Origin: Erwinia sp. SLM-02
GTDB taxonomy: Bacteria > Pseudomonadota > Gammaproteobacteria > Enterobacterales > Enterobacteriaceae
Reading direction: 5' to 3'
Assembly (NCBI RefSeq): GCF_037450285.1
Contig: NZ_JAQISN010000003.1
Location: 186,001 to 250,000, forward strand
Length of the DNA: 64,000 nucleotides
Part shown: positions 16,674 to 25,464 of the stretch, piece by piece
Position numbering within the stretch: the first letter of the stretch is position 1
Layout of the letters: the number at the start of each line of letters is the position of its first letter
Position numbers and translations under genes: made by a program
Notes under the pieces: generated by a model
The model's input: only the letters and a program-made list of their open reading frames with translations
Database searches by the model: none
Told to the model about the DNA's origin: nothing

Positions 16674-17848
16674 GTGCAGCTCGCTGGGATGTGATACTGG
16701 TCGGCGGCGGGCTGGCGAATGGCCTGATTGCCTGGCGGTTACGGCAGCTGCAGCCGCGGCTGCGCGTGCTGGTGCTGGAGTCGGATGCCGAGCCGGGCGG
16801 CAATCATACCTGGTCTTTCCATCAGCGCGATCTGCTGCCCGGGCAGCATCGCTGGATAGCGCCGCTGGTGGCGCACCGCTGGGCGGGCTACGACGTGCGT
16901 TTCCCGGCGATGAATCGCACCCTCGCGGGCGAATATATCAGTGTGACCTCCGAACGTTTTGCCACTGTTATCCGTCAGGTGCTGGGCGATAGCCTGTTGA
17001 CCGGCACCCGCGCCCTGAGCCTGACGCCGGACACGGTGACGCTCAGTGATGGGCAAACGCTGAATGCGGCGGCGGTCATTGACGGACGCGGCTACCGGCC
17101 CAGTCCCCATCTGATCGTTGGCTGCCAGGCTTTTTTAGGGCAGGAATGGAGCCTGAGCCAGCCGCACGGCCTGACGCGCCCCATCCTGATGGACGCCACC
17201 GTCGACCAGTCGGCGGGCTACCGTTTTGTTTACACCCTGCCGCTTTCCGACCATCGGCTGCTGATCGAAGATACGCACTATATCGATCGCGCCACCCTCA
17301 GCGAAGAGCGCGCACGGCAGCATATCCGTCAGTACGCCGAACGGCAGGGCTGGCACCTGGATCGGCTGGAGCGGGAAGAGCGGGGCAATCTGCCGATTGC
17401 GCTGGCAGGCAATGCCCGCGCGTTCTGGCAGGCACAGGCCGGCCAGCCGTGCAGCGGCCTGCGCGCCGGGCTGTTTCATGCGACCACCGGTTACTCGCTG
17501 CCGCAGGCGGTAGCGCTGGCGGATCTGATAGCTGCCCAGCCCGTTCTGGACGCCGCTACGCTGTTCTCGCTGATCGAAGGTTACGCTCTGGCGCAGTGGC
17601 GGCGTCAGGGTTTCTTCCGCCTGCTCAACCGCATGCTGTTTCTGGCCGGGCGCCCGGACGGGCGCTGGCGGGTGATGCAGCGGTTTTATCAACTGAACCA
17701 CGGACTGATCGCTCGATTTTATGCGGGTCAACTGACGCTGCAAGACAGGGTGCGGATCCTGGCAGGTAAGCCACCGGTTCCGGTGGGCGAAGCCCTGCGT
17801 GCCGCACTGAAATATACCCCCCGGCTGCGAGCTTTTCACGATGAGTAA
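16670..17848 (+). CDS. crtY: Lycopene beta-cyclase CrtY
   Basis: FAD/NAD(P)H-dependent cyclase turning lycopene into beta-carotene, 392 aa. The N-terminal dinucleotide-binding motif ILVGGGLANGLIAWRL, the PGGNHTWSFH segment and the FHATTGYSLPQAVALADLI region typical of bacterial CrtY are present. The start overlaps the idi stop by 4 bases and the end overlaps crtI by 8. In many relatives crtX lies between idi and crtY; here the two are directly fused by overlap, with no trace of crtX. Confidence 0.92.
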   Translation: MSAARWDVILVGGGLANGLIAWRLRQLQPRLRVLVLESDAEPGGNHTWSFHQRDLLPGQHRWIAPLVAHRWAGYDVRFPAMNRTLAGEYISVTSERFATVIRQVLGDSLLTGTRALSLTPDTVTLSDGQTLNAAAVIDGRGYRPSPHLIVGCQAFLGQEWSLSQPHGLTRPILMDATVDQSAGYRFVYTLPLSDHRLLIEDTHYIDRATLSEERARQHIRQYAERQGWHLDRLEREERGNLPIALAGNARAFWQAQAGQPCSGLRAGLFHATTGYSLPQAVALADLIAAQPVLDAATLFSLIEGYALAQWRRQGFFRLLNRMLFLAGRPDGRWRVMQRFYQLNHGLIARFYAGQLTLQDRVRILAGKPPVPVGEALRAALKYTPRLRAFHDE

Positions 17849-19319
17849 AACAGTAGTTATCGGTTCTGGTTTTGGCGGCCTTGCCCTGGCGATCCGCCTG
17901 CAGGCGGCCGGTGTTCCCACGCTGCTGCTGGAGCAGCGCGATAAACCCGGCGGCCGCGCCTATGTTTATCAGGACGACGGATTTACCTTCGACGCCGGGC
18001 CAACGGTCATTACCGACCCGACGGCGATCGAAGAGCTGTTCAGCCTGGCCGGCAAGCGCATCGAAGATTATGTCGATCTGCTGCCGGTAACGCCGTTTTA
18101 CCGGCTGTGCTGGGAAGATGGCGAAGTTTTTGATTACGATAACGATCAGGCGCGGCTGGAAGAGCAAATCCGGCGCATCAATCCGCGTGATGTGGAAGGC
18201 TATCGGCAGTTTCTGGCCTACTCGAAAGCGGTGTTCAATGAGGGATACCTCAAACTGGGCAGCGTGCCGTTTTTATCCTTCCGCGACATGCTGCGCGCAG
18301 GGCCGCAGCTGGCGCGGCTGCAGGCGTGGCGCAGCGTGTACGGCATGGTGTCGAAGTTTATTGAAAACGAGCAGCTGCGGCAGGCGTTTTCTTTCCATTC
18401 GCTGCTGGTCGGCGGCAATCCCTTCGCCACGTCATCCATTTACACGCTGATCCACGCGCTGGAGCGGGAATGGGGCGTGTGGTTTGCCCGCGGCGGCACC
18501 GGTGCGCTGGTGCAGGGGCTGGTAAAGCTGTTTGAGGATCTCGGCGGCACGCTGGAGCTGAACGCGGAAGTGACCAGGCTGGAGACGGAAGGCGAACGTA
18601 TCAGCGCGGTGCAGCTCAGGGACGGGCGCCGTATTGCGGTCGCTTCCGTGGCGTCTAACGCCGATGTGGTGCAGACCTATGCAAAGCTGCTGGGTCACCA
18701 TCCCGTCGGGGCCGCACGCGGCGCATCGCTAAAGCGCAAACGTATGAGCAATTCGCTGTTTGTCCTGTACTTCGGGCTGAACAAGCATCACAGCCAGCTG
18801 GCGCATCACACGGTGTGTTTCGGCCCGCGCTACCGGGCGCTGATTGATGAGATTTTTCACTCTCCCACGCTGTCGGAAGATTTTTCCCTTTATCTGCACG
18901 CGCCCTGCGTCACCGATCCCTCCCTGGCGCCGCCGGGCTGCGGCAGCTATTACGTGTTAGCGCCGGTGCCGCACCTGGGGACGGCGGATCTGGACTGGAC
19001 GGTGGAAGGCCCGCGCCTGCGCGACCGCATTTTTGCCTATCTGGAACAGCACTATATGCCGGGCCTGCGTGAGCAGCTGGTGACGCACCGGATGTTTACC
19101 CCGTTCGATTTTCGCGATCGGCTGGGGGCGTATCACGGGTCGGCATTTTCCATTGAGCCGATCCTGCGGCAGAGCGCCTGGTTCCGTCCTCATAACCGCG
19201 ACAGTCGGATCGATAACCTCTACCTGGTCGGGGCGGGCACCCATCCGGGGGCGGGGATCCCCGGCGTAATCGGTTCGGCGAAAGCCACCGCGGGCCTGAT
19301 GCTGGAGGATCGGCTATGA
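17841..19319 (+). CDS. crtI: Phytoene desaturase CrtI
   Basis: FAD-dependent four-step desaturase converting phytoene to lycopene, 492 aa, the normal length. It begins with the FAD motif VIGSGFGGLALAIRLQAAGVPTLLLEQRDKPGGRAY and ends with the family signature NLYLVGAGTHPGAGIPGVIGSAKATAGLML. It is translationally coupled to both neighbours (8-base and 4-base overlaps). Confidence 0.94.
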   Translation: MSKTVVIGSGFGGLALAIRLQAAGVPTLLLEQRDKPGGRAYVYQDDGFTFDAGPTVITDPTAIEELFSLAGKRIEDYVDLLPVTPFYRLCWEDGEVFDYDNDQARLEEQIRRINPRDVEGYRQFLAYSKAVFNEGYLKLGSVPFLSFRDMLRAGPQLARLQAWRSVYGMVSKFIENEQLRQAFSFHSLLVGGNPFATSSIYTLIHALEREWGVWFARGGTGALVQGLVKLFEDLGGTLELNAEVTRLETEGERISAVQLRDGRRIAVASVASNADVVQTYAKLLGHHPVGAARGASLKRKRMSNSLFVLYFGLNKHHSQLAHHTVCFGPRYRALIDEIFHSPTLSEDFSLYLHAPCVTDPSLAPPGCGSYYVLAPVPHLGTADLDWTVEGPRLRDRIFAYLEQHYMPGLREQLVTHRMFTPFDFRDRLGAYHGSAFSIEPILRQSAWFRPHNRDSRIDNLYLVGAGTHPGAGIPGVIGSAKATAGLMLEDRL

Positions 19320-20245
19320 CCAACGCCACGCTGATGGATCACGCCACCTTAACGATGGCGGCAGGTTCAAAGAGTTTTGCCACCGCATCGAAGCTGTTTG
19401 ATGCGCCGACCCGCCGCAGCGCGCTGATGCTGTACGCCTGGTGCCGCCACTGCGACGATGTGATTGACGGGCAGGTGCTCGGGTTTTACCAGGCGACCCC
19501 GGACACCGACAGTGCAACACAGCGGCTGGACCGCCTGAAGATGCAGACGCAGCGCGCTTTCGACGGTGTAAAAATGGACGACCCGGCCTTCGCCGCGCTG
19601 CAGGAAGTGGCGCTCAGCCACGGTATTCCCCCGCGTCTGGCTTTTGAGCACCTTGAAGGTTTCGCGATGGACGTGAGGGAAACGCACTACGTTACGTTTG
19701 AGGATACGCTGCGCTACTGCTATCACGTGGCGGGCGTGGTGGGACTGATGATGGCGCGGGTGATGGGCGTACGCGACGAGTCGGTGCTGGATCGCGCCTG
19801 CGATCTGGGACTCGCTTTCCAGTTGACCAATATTGCCCGCGATATCGTTGAGGATGCGCAGGCCGGGCGCTGCTATCTGCCCGCGCAGTGGCTGGCTGAA
19901 GAAGGCATTAACGCCGCTCAGATCGCCGATCCGGCTCATCGTGAAAAGCTGGCGCGTCTGGCGCAACGGCTGGTGGCGGCCGCCGAACCGTATTACGCCT
20001 CTGCCCGCGCCGGGCTACCGGGTTTACCTCTGCGCAGCGCGTGGGCGATTGCCTCGGCGCACGGCGTCTATCGGGAAATTGGCGTGAAGGTCAGTGCGGC
20101 CGGTCCCCGGGCCTGGGATAGTCGTCAGGGGACCAACCGGCTGGAAAAGCTGGGTCTGCTGGCGAAGGGCGCGGCGCAGGCGCTCAGCTCTCGCGCTGGT
20201 CGGCCGTCGCCTCGCGCGAGCGATCTGTGGCAGCGTCCGCGCTAG
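19316..20245 (+). CDS. crtB: Phytoene synthase CrtB
   Basis: Head-to-head prenyltransferase condensing two GGPP to phytoene, 309 aa. Substrate Mg2+ motifs are DDVID (YAWCRHCDDVIDGQ) and the second aspartate motif NIARDIVEDAQAGRCYLP; the LAFQLTNIARDI signature is intact. Its last 62 bases overlap the 3' end of crtZ on the other strand. The C-terminal tail (RAGRPSPRASDLWQRPR) is probably not catalytic. Confidence 0.93.
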   Translation: MTNATLMDHATLTMAAGSKSFATASKLFDAPTRRSALMLYAWCRHCDDVIDGQVLGFYQATPDTDSATQRLDRLKMQTQRAFDGVKMDDPAFAALQEVALSHGIPPRLAFEHLEGFAMDVRETHYVTFEDTLRYCYHVAGVVGLMMARVMGVRDESVLDRACDLGLAFQLTNIARDIVEDAQAGRCYLPAQWLAEEGINAAQIADPAHREKLARLAQRLVAAAEPYYASARAGLPGLPLRSAWAIASAHGVYREIGVKVSAAGPRAWDSRQGTNRLEKLGLLAKGAAQALSSRAGRPSPRASDLWQRPR

Positions 20246-20738
20246 CTGCTTCCTCTTTGCCGGCATGCGCTTGCCGATTGCGGCTGCGCAGCGTCGCCTG
20301 TAGCTTTGCCACCGGCGGCGCATACAGAAAGCCGAACGAGACGCAGTCCTCTTTGCCCCGCACCGCATGATGCAGGCGATGGGCCAGATATAGGCGTTTT
20401 AAATATCCCTTACGGGGAATATAGCGAAACGGCCAGCGCTGGTGGACCAGTCCGTCATGCACAATAAAATAGAGCAGTCCGTAGAGCGTCATCCCCGCCC
20501 CAATCCACTGTAGTGGCCAGGCGCCCGTTGCCCCGAAGGCGATCAGCGCGATGGCCAGCGCGGCAAAGACCACGGCATACAGGTCATTCACTTCAAACCG
20601 GCCGCTGTGCGGTTCATGGTGTGAAAGGTGCCATCCCCATCCCCAGCCGTGCATGATGTATTTGTGCGTCAGCGCGGCAATCATTTCCATCGCGGCGACG
20701 GTCGCCAGGACAATCAGGGTGTTCCACAGCACGAGCAT
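20184..20738 (-). CDS. crtZ: Beta-carotene hydroxylase CrtZ
   Basis: Membrane di-iron hydroxylase that adds 3- and 3'-hydroxyls to beta-carotene to give zeaxanthin, 184 aa. The histidine clusters HKYIMH, HHEPH, HDGLVH and HRLHH are all present, between four hydrophobic segments. ATG at 20738 is chosen for its AAGGAA site and because family proteins start MLxLWNTLIV. It is transcribed towards crtB, as in Pantoea, and the two 3' ends overlap by 62 bases. Confidence 0.92.
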   Translation of the reverse strand: MLVLWNTLIVLATVAAMEMIAALTHKYIMHGWGWGWHLSHHEPHSGRFEVNDLYAVVFAALAIALIAFGATGAWPLQWIGAGMTLYGLLYFIVHDGLVHQRWPFRYIPRKGYLKRLYLAHRLHHAVRGKEDCVSFGFLYAPPVAKLQATLRSRNRQAHAGKEEAASADAATDRSREATADQRES

Positions 20739-20900
20739 TTGTATTCCTTGTTGTCCAGGGGCAGAGGGTATGCGATCCGGGTGATTGATGAGTATAGCAA
20801 TGGCGTGGAGGGCTGCCGGGTTGGGGGATGAATTCACGGGGTCTTGCGGTTTGGATTGGCGTCAGGGGGCGCGATCGGGTTGGCGTCAGAATTGGCGATC

Positions 20901-21102
20901 GGGGCGCGTCCTCTGCGGCGGCCGGGCGGTCCTCGCGCCGCTACGCGGTACCTTCGGTTTCGACTGCGGGTCTTTCGGATCGGCGCAGAGCGGGCGTCCT
21001 GCCCGCGCTGCGCCTGAGCCCAGCATCCCTGCTGGTCTCTCCGGCCCCGCAGTCTGCACCTCAGCGCTGCGGATTGCCCGGCCGCCGCAGAGGACGCGCC
21101 CC
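20901..21102 (+). repeat. Palindromic intergenic element, copy A4 (202 bp)
   Basis: Core of A type, but the outer stem is longer (27 bp) and begins GGGGCGCGTCC, closing with GGACGCGCCCC. Compared with A1/A3 (GCACGTCC / GGACGTGC), A-T has become G-C on both arms at once. It lies upstream of crtZ. Confidence 0.83.
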
Positions 21103-21316
21103 TTTTGACTAATTGCTCGCTGTTTTAAGCATGTTCAGACTTTGCATTTGAGCTGATATCCGTTTTCCAGCTTACAGATCGCTATTTTAAGAACGTTACT
21201 CATCGTTGGATGCGGCAAGACTGGCTGCATAACAAACCGAATAGGCAATCCTCAGTGCAGAACAGAAATAGGGGAGAGCTGATTTGTTTCTCAGGCAACA
21301 TGAAAGTCAGAAAGCA

Positions 21317-21508
21317 AACTGGTTGTACCCCCGAGCAGGCAATCCACAGCGTTGAGCGTAGAGAGGAAGCTCGTAATGTCTTTTCATTCAGGCAACACGA
21401 ATTCAGAAAGCAGGCGGGTTGTGCCCCCGAGCAGGCAATCCACAACGTTGAACGAAGAGAGGAAGCTCGTAATGTCTTTTCATTCAGGCAACACGAATTC
21501 AGAAAGCA
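21317..21508 (-). repeat. Two tandem 96-bp partial units next to copy B2
   Basis: Units start at 21317 and 21413, and the third repeat of the same unit is the beginning of B2 at 21509. Each holds the outer arm (GGTTGTRCCCCCGAGCAGGC), the CAGCGCTGAACG-like block and the flank ATTCAGGCAACACGAATTCA. They therefore duplicate one arm plus flank of the B element. Confidence 0.82.
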
Positions 21509-21700
21509 GGCGGGTTGTGCCTCCGAGCAGGCAATCCACAGCGCTGAACGGAGAGAGGAAGCCAGGATTCGCTCACAGGGAAGTGAGCGAAAGGCCCAGC
21601 CGCGCAGGACGCGCGTCTGGGCCGGTCCGTGAGGCTGACAAACGAAGTGAAGGCACCGCGCAGCGGCGCGAGGACCGCCCGACCGGGGGCGCAACCCGCC
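21509..21700 (-). repeat. Palindromic intergenic element, copy B2 (192 bp)
   Basis: Full B-type element. Hairpin TTCGCTCAC-AGGGAA-GTGAGCGAA at 21568-21591 has a paired change relative to B1 (TTCGCCCAC/GTGGGCGAA). The two outer arms are less well matched than in B1, as if one had been exchanged. A further fragment of the core (GGTCCGACAGGCTGACGACC) lies at 21740-21778 and runs to the stop codon of the GntR gene. Confidence 0.82.
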
Positions 21701-21772
21701 AGCGCTAGCTCCAGATTTTGCAGACATCCGTTTCAGTCGGTCCGACAGGCTGACGACCGAAGTGAAGGCACT

Positions 21773-22537
21773 TCACACCACCGGAGCATCAACCTCATTT
21801 AATCCCCCGTTAATACGAAAAGCCACCCGCTGCGGATGATTGACTGAAACCAGATATTCGACCGGCTGGCGCTGCCTGTCGTAAATCACCCCGCGATAAA
21901 CCAGCGCCGGGCTTTCCGGTTTCGCCTGCAGCAACTGATGCTCCTCTTCGTTCATCGCCGAGGCGCGAAGCGTGCCTTCATCGTACACGTCCTGAATATG
22001 GTAGCGTTCGGCCAGCAGGCGATACAGCGATCCGGCCTCTTCCAGCATTTCGGCACTGAGATCCGCGACCCGAGCCCGGGGCAAATAGCTGGTTTCCAGA
22101 CAGAATGGCTGACCGTCGGCCAGCCGCAGTCGCTTGATCATCACCACCTCATCACCTTCTGCAATATGCAGCAGGCGTGCAATACGGGCGCTGGCAGTGG
22201 AAATATGAAAATAGATCAACTGGCTGCTGGGAACCGCGCCGTTCAGCTCCAGGATCTTCCCGATCCCCAGCGCGGGCTGTAACGGTCGCTCGATGGGCGT
22301 ATCCAGTAGCCAGGTACCCTGATTGCCCCGGCGCTCCAGCACACCTTCCTCCACCAGCTCCGCCAGCAGTTTGCGCACGGTCATCCGGCTGATAGCCAGC
22401 AGCTCGCAAAGTTCCCGTTCGGCGGGGATCTGATCGCCGCTGTTGAAATCGGGGGAATGCAGGATTTCCAGCAGCCGCTTTCGCGCGTCCAGATAGCTTT
22501 TTCTTGGCTTTCTGGTCTGCTTTTCAGATGTTGTCAT
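21773..22537 (-). CDS. GntR/UTRA-family transcriptional regulator (FrlR-like)
   Basis: 254-aa regulator with an N-terminal winged HTH (SGDQIPAERELCELLAISRMTVRKLLAELVEEGVLERRGNQGTWL, about 30-80) and a C-terminal UTRA ligand domain (IARLLHIAEGDEVVMIKRLRLADGQPFCLETSYLPR ... EEEHQLLQAKPESPALVYRGVIYDRQRQPVEYL). It diverges from the binding protein / deglycase / kinase genes and probably controls them through the repeated sites at 22647-22740. FrlR is the E. coli counterpart in fructoselysine genes. Its 3' end abuts a fragment of the B repeat. Confidence 0.8.
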   Translation of the reverse strand: MTTSEKQTRKPRKSYLDARKRLLEILHSPDFNSGDQIPAERELCELLAISRMTVRKLLAELVEEGVLERRGNQGTWLLDTPIERPLQPALGIGKILELNGAVPSSQLIYFHISTASARIARLLHIAEGDEVVMIKRLRLADGQPFCLETSYLPRARVADLSAEMLEEAGSLYRLLAERYHIQDVYDEGTLRASAMNEEEHQLLQAKPESPALVYRGVIYDRQRQPVEYLVSVNHPQRVAFRINGGLNEVDAPVV

Positions 22538-22646
22538 GGTCCATTTAGCTCTGATGTTAAAAATGAAAAAAGATGAATATCAAGATGTTGTTTTAAAGAA
22601 TTATATTCAATTTACTGATGTATTCTATGGCAGAAATAATAACATA

Positions 22647-22740
22647 CCATGAGGTTTTTTTTGGTATTTAACCAGCAATAATTGTTGCTATATAAAGCGA
22701 TAAAAGCGTATATCAATATCCATGGTATGTTTTTTGGTAT
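22647..22740. promoter_or_regulatory. Direct-repeat operator candidates for the GntR regulator
   Basis: Two 21-bp direct copies, at 22647-22667 and 22720-22740, share CCATG at the left and TTTTTTGGTAT at the right. The second overlaps the region just 24 bases before the binding-protein ATG. The 230-base region is very A+T-rich and otherwise holds no gene. Confidence 0.5.
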
Positions 22741-22764
22741 AAATGCAACACCAGGGGAACAGCT

Positions 22765-23550
22765 ATGAAAATAAGAAAAACTATTGCAGTACTGGCAGCT
22801 ACGGTTGCTCTGTCAGCCAGTATCCACGCGGCAACGGCTGCGGAACAGATCCGTTTCGGCATCGATCCCACCTTCCCACCGTTCGAATCGAAAAACGCCA
22901 GCGGTCAGCTGGTGGGCTTCGATATCGATCTCGGCAATGCTATTTGTGCAGAGATGAACGTGCAATGTTCCTGGGTGCAGAACAGCTTTGACGGGCTGAT
23001 CCCCGCGCTACAGGCCAAGAAGTTCGATGCCATTCTCTCTTCACTATCGATTACCGAAGAGCGTAAGAAGGCTATCGCTTTCAGCCACAAGCTTTTCAAT
23101 ACGCCAGCCTTCCTGATTACGGCGAAGAACAGCTCGCTGCATCCCACGGCGGAGTCGTTGAAGGGCAAGCGTATTGGCGTACAGCAGGGGTCGGTATTTG
23201 AAACCTATGCCAATAAATACTGGCGTAGCGCGGGCGTCGAGGTCATCACCTATCCGGATGCGGAATCGGTGTATGCCGATCTGATTAACGGTCGCCTTGA
23301 CGGCACGCTGGACGATGCAGTGGTGATTACCGAAGCGCTGCTCAGCAAGCCACAGGGGCAGGGCTTTACGCTTATTCAGCCGCAGGTCAAAGACGATGCG
23401 ATTTTTGGCCCAGGCACCGGCATCGGACTTCGCCAGCAGGATAGTGCTCTGTTGGCTCGGTTTAATCAGGCTATCGATACCCTTCGCGCCAACGGCACTT
23501 ACGATCGTTTAGCGAAAAAATACTTCAATTTCAACATCTACGGTGAGTAA
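22765..23550 (+). CDS. ArgT/HisJ-family amino-acid binding protein
   Basis: Periplasmic solute-binding protein, 261 aa, with a signal peptide (MKIRKTIAVLAATVALSASIHAATA) and the family core IRFGIDPTFPPFESKNASGQLVGFDIDLGNAI ... FDAILSSLSITEERKKAIAFS. The conserved acidic residue for an alpha-amino group (FDIDL) is there. It is first in an operon with a deglycase and a kinase, so the ligand may be an Amadori-modified amino acid such as a fructosyl-amino acid (inference). No permease or ATPase gene accompanies it. Confidence 0.82.
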   Translation: MKIRKTIAVLAATVALSASIHAATAAEQIRFGIDPTFPPFESKNASGQLVGFDIDLGNAICAEMNVQCSWVQNSFDGLIPALQAKKFDAILSSLSITEERKKAIAFSHKLFNTPAFLITAKNSSLHPTAESLKGKRIGVQQGSVFETYANKYWRSAGVEVITYPDAESVYADLINGRLDGTLDDAVVITEALLSKPQGQGFTLIQPQVKDDAIFGPGTGIGLRQQDSALLARFNQAIDTLRANGTYDRLAKKYFNFNIYGE

Positions 23551-23554
23551 CGCC

Positions 23555-24529
23555 ATGCAGACCCAAACAATTATCGCCTCCCTGATGAACAGCCATTTTC
23601 ACCACGCCCCGCTGCGTCAGGTTTTCCTGGTGGCCTGCGGCGGTTCGCTGGTGGATATGTACCCCTCGCATTATTTCCTCAGCGAACAGAGCGACATCCT
23701 GCGTTCGTGGATGATGACCGCCAATGAGTTCGTCTATGCCACGCCGAAAGCGCTGGGGGCATCATCGCTGGTGATTGTCTGCTCGCACGGCGGTAACACG
23801 CCGGAATCCGTCGCGGCGGCGAAGCTGGCGAAAGCGCGGGGCGCGGCAACGGTAACGCTGACCCACAATGCGGAAGCGCAGCTGTTGCAGTGGGCCGACC
23901 ATAACCTGCTGTACCAGTGGGGAGATGACACGCCGGTAACCGATAATCCAATGGCGCTGATCCTCAGCCTGTGTGTCGATGTGCTGCGCCAGGTGGAGGA
24001 TTATGCCGGGTGGCAGGATTTCCAGCAGGGTTTCACGCAGATCGATGCGGTGATCCGCCAGGGGCGAACGCAGGTGGCCGATCGCTGTACGGATTTTGCG
24101 GACCGCTATCAGCATGATTCCCTGTTCTATGTCCTCTCCAGCGGCGCGTCTTACGGCCATGCCTATGGCTTTGCTATCTGCTCGCTGATGGAGATGCAGC
24201 GTGTTGATGCCGCCTCCATCCACAGCGGCGAGTTTTTCCACGGCCCGTTTGAAGTCACCGACAATCACGTGCCGTTTATTCTGCTGATGAACGAAGGCCG
24301 TACGCGTGAACTCGACCAGCGCGCGCTGTCGTTCCTGAACCGTTACAACGATAAAACCGTGGTGGTGGACGCCCGCGAGTTGGGCCTGAATGCGCTGCCC
24401 GCATCGGTGGTGGACTACTTTAACCCGGTGCTGTTTTACAGCATCATGTGCGACTACCGCGCGGCACTGGCCGATATTCGCCAGCATCCGCTTTCGACCC
24501 GTCGCTACATGGGTGTCGTGGACTACTAG
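23555..24529 (+). CDS. SIS-domain fructosamine-6-phosphate deglycase (FrlB-like)
   Basis: 324-aa double-SIS protein of the FrlB/AgaS/GlmS-isomerase group. Sugar-phosphate-binding signatures are VACGGSLVDMYPSHYFL, VIVCSHGGNTPESVAAAKLA and VLSSGASYGHAYGFAICSLMEM, with HSGEFFHGPFEV near residue 225. It would split a 6-phosphofructosyl amino acid to glucose-6-phosphate and the free amino acid. ATG at 23555 is preferred, with GGTGAG overlapping the upstream stop; a GTG at 23543 would overlap the previous gene. Confidence 0.75.
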   Translation: MQTQTIIASLMNSHFHHAPLRQVFLVACGGSLVDMYPSHYFLSEQSDILRSWMMTANEFVYATPKALGASSLVIVCSHGGNTPESVAAAKLAKARGAATVTLTHNAEAQLLQWADHNLLYQWGDDTPVTDNPMALILSLCVDVLRQVEDYAGWQDFQQGFTQIDAVIRQGRTQVADRCTDFADRYQHDSLFYVLSSGASYGHAYGFAICSLMEMQRVDAASIHSGEFFHGPFEVTDNHVPFILLMNEGRTRELDQRALSFLNRYNDKTVVVDARELGLNALPASVVDYFNPVLFYSIMCDYRAALADIRQHPLSTRRYMGVVDY

Positions 24530-24541
24530 AGGCAGCGTAAG

Positions 24542-25354
24542 ATGAAAGTGATTGGCGTGGGCGACAACGTTGTCGATAAGTATGAACACCGGCGCGTGCG
24601 TTACCCCGGCGGCAATGCGCTGAACTTCAGCGTCTATGCCGCGATGCTGGGGGTGGAGGCCGCCTATCTGGGGATTTTCGGCGACGATGATGCGGCGGAT
24701 CACGTGCAGCGTGCCCTGGCCGCGCGCGGCATTGATACCTGCTACTGCCGGCAGGTCGCGGGTGAAAATGGCTATGCACGCCTGACCATCGAGCAGGGCG
24801 AACGGGTGTTTGTTGATTCCAATCTTGGCGGTGTGCGGCAGACGGAATCGATGGCGTTTATTCTGCAGCATCGCGACTGGCTGCAGGAATTTGAACTGAT
24901 CCACACCAGCAGCTATAGCTACATCGATGAACAGCTGCCCGAACTGGCGCAGCTTCCCGGCTGGCTGACCTATGATTTTTCAGACGATTTCGTGACCGAA
25001 CAGGCGCTGCCGCTCTGCCGCTGGCTGGACGCGGCATTTTTCTCCTGTGCGGAACGTTCTCTGGTGGAAACGCGCGAGCTGCTGATTCAGGCGGTTGAGG
25101 CGGGCACCCGCTATGCTGTCGCCACGCGGGGGGCGGAAGGGGCGCTGCTGTTTGACGGGGAAAACTGGTATCAGCAGGCACCGGAAGCGGTCACACCGAT
25201 CGATACGCTCGGCGCGGGAGATGCGTTCATCACCGCCTTTCTGCTGCATTTCCGCCAGCAGGGAGATATCGCGGCAGCGCTGCGTGCCGGGGCACATTTC
25301 GCAGCGAAAATTTGCCTGCTGGAAGGCGCTTTTGGGGATGGGGAAGGCTATTGA
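24542..25354 (+). CDS. PfkB-family fructosamine 6-kinase (FrlD-like)
   Basis: Ribokinase-like kinase, 270 aa. The N-terminal GDNVVDKYEHRRVRYPGGNALNFSVYAAMLG and the catalytic IDTLGAGDAFITAFLLHF near the C-terminus match FrlD, which phosphorylates fructoselysine before FrlB cleaves it. It follows the deglycase by 12 bases. Together with the binding protein and the divergent GntR gene this is a compact Amadori-compound operon; the exact substrate is not known. Confidence 0.78.
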   Translation: MKVIGVGDNVVDKYEHRRVRYPGGNALNFSVYAAMLGVEAAYLGIFGDDDAADHVQRALAARGIDTCYCRQVAGENGYARLTIEQGERVFVDSNLGGVRQTESMAFILQHRDWLQEFELIHTSSYSYIDEQLPELAQLPGWLTYDFSDDFVTEQALPLCRWLDAAFFSCAERSLVETRELLIQAVEAGTRYAVATRGAEGALLFDGENWYQQAPEAVTPIDTLGAGDAFITAFLLHFRQQGDIAAALRAGAHFAAKICLLEGAFGDGEGY

Positions 25355-25464
25355 GTGGGTTCCAGGCCAGAGCAGATATCCATGACGAGTATAAAGTATC
25401 CCCATCACTTCTTGCTCAAAGTGCAAAACGGTTGCATGAATGACAGCATTTTAGCCTTTATCAT

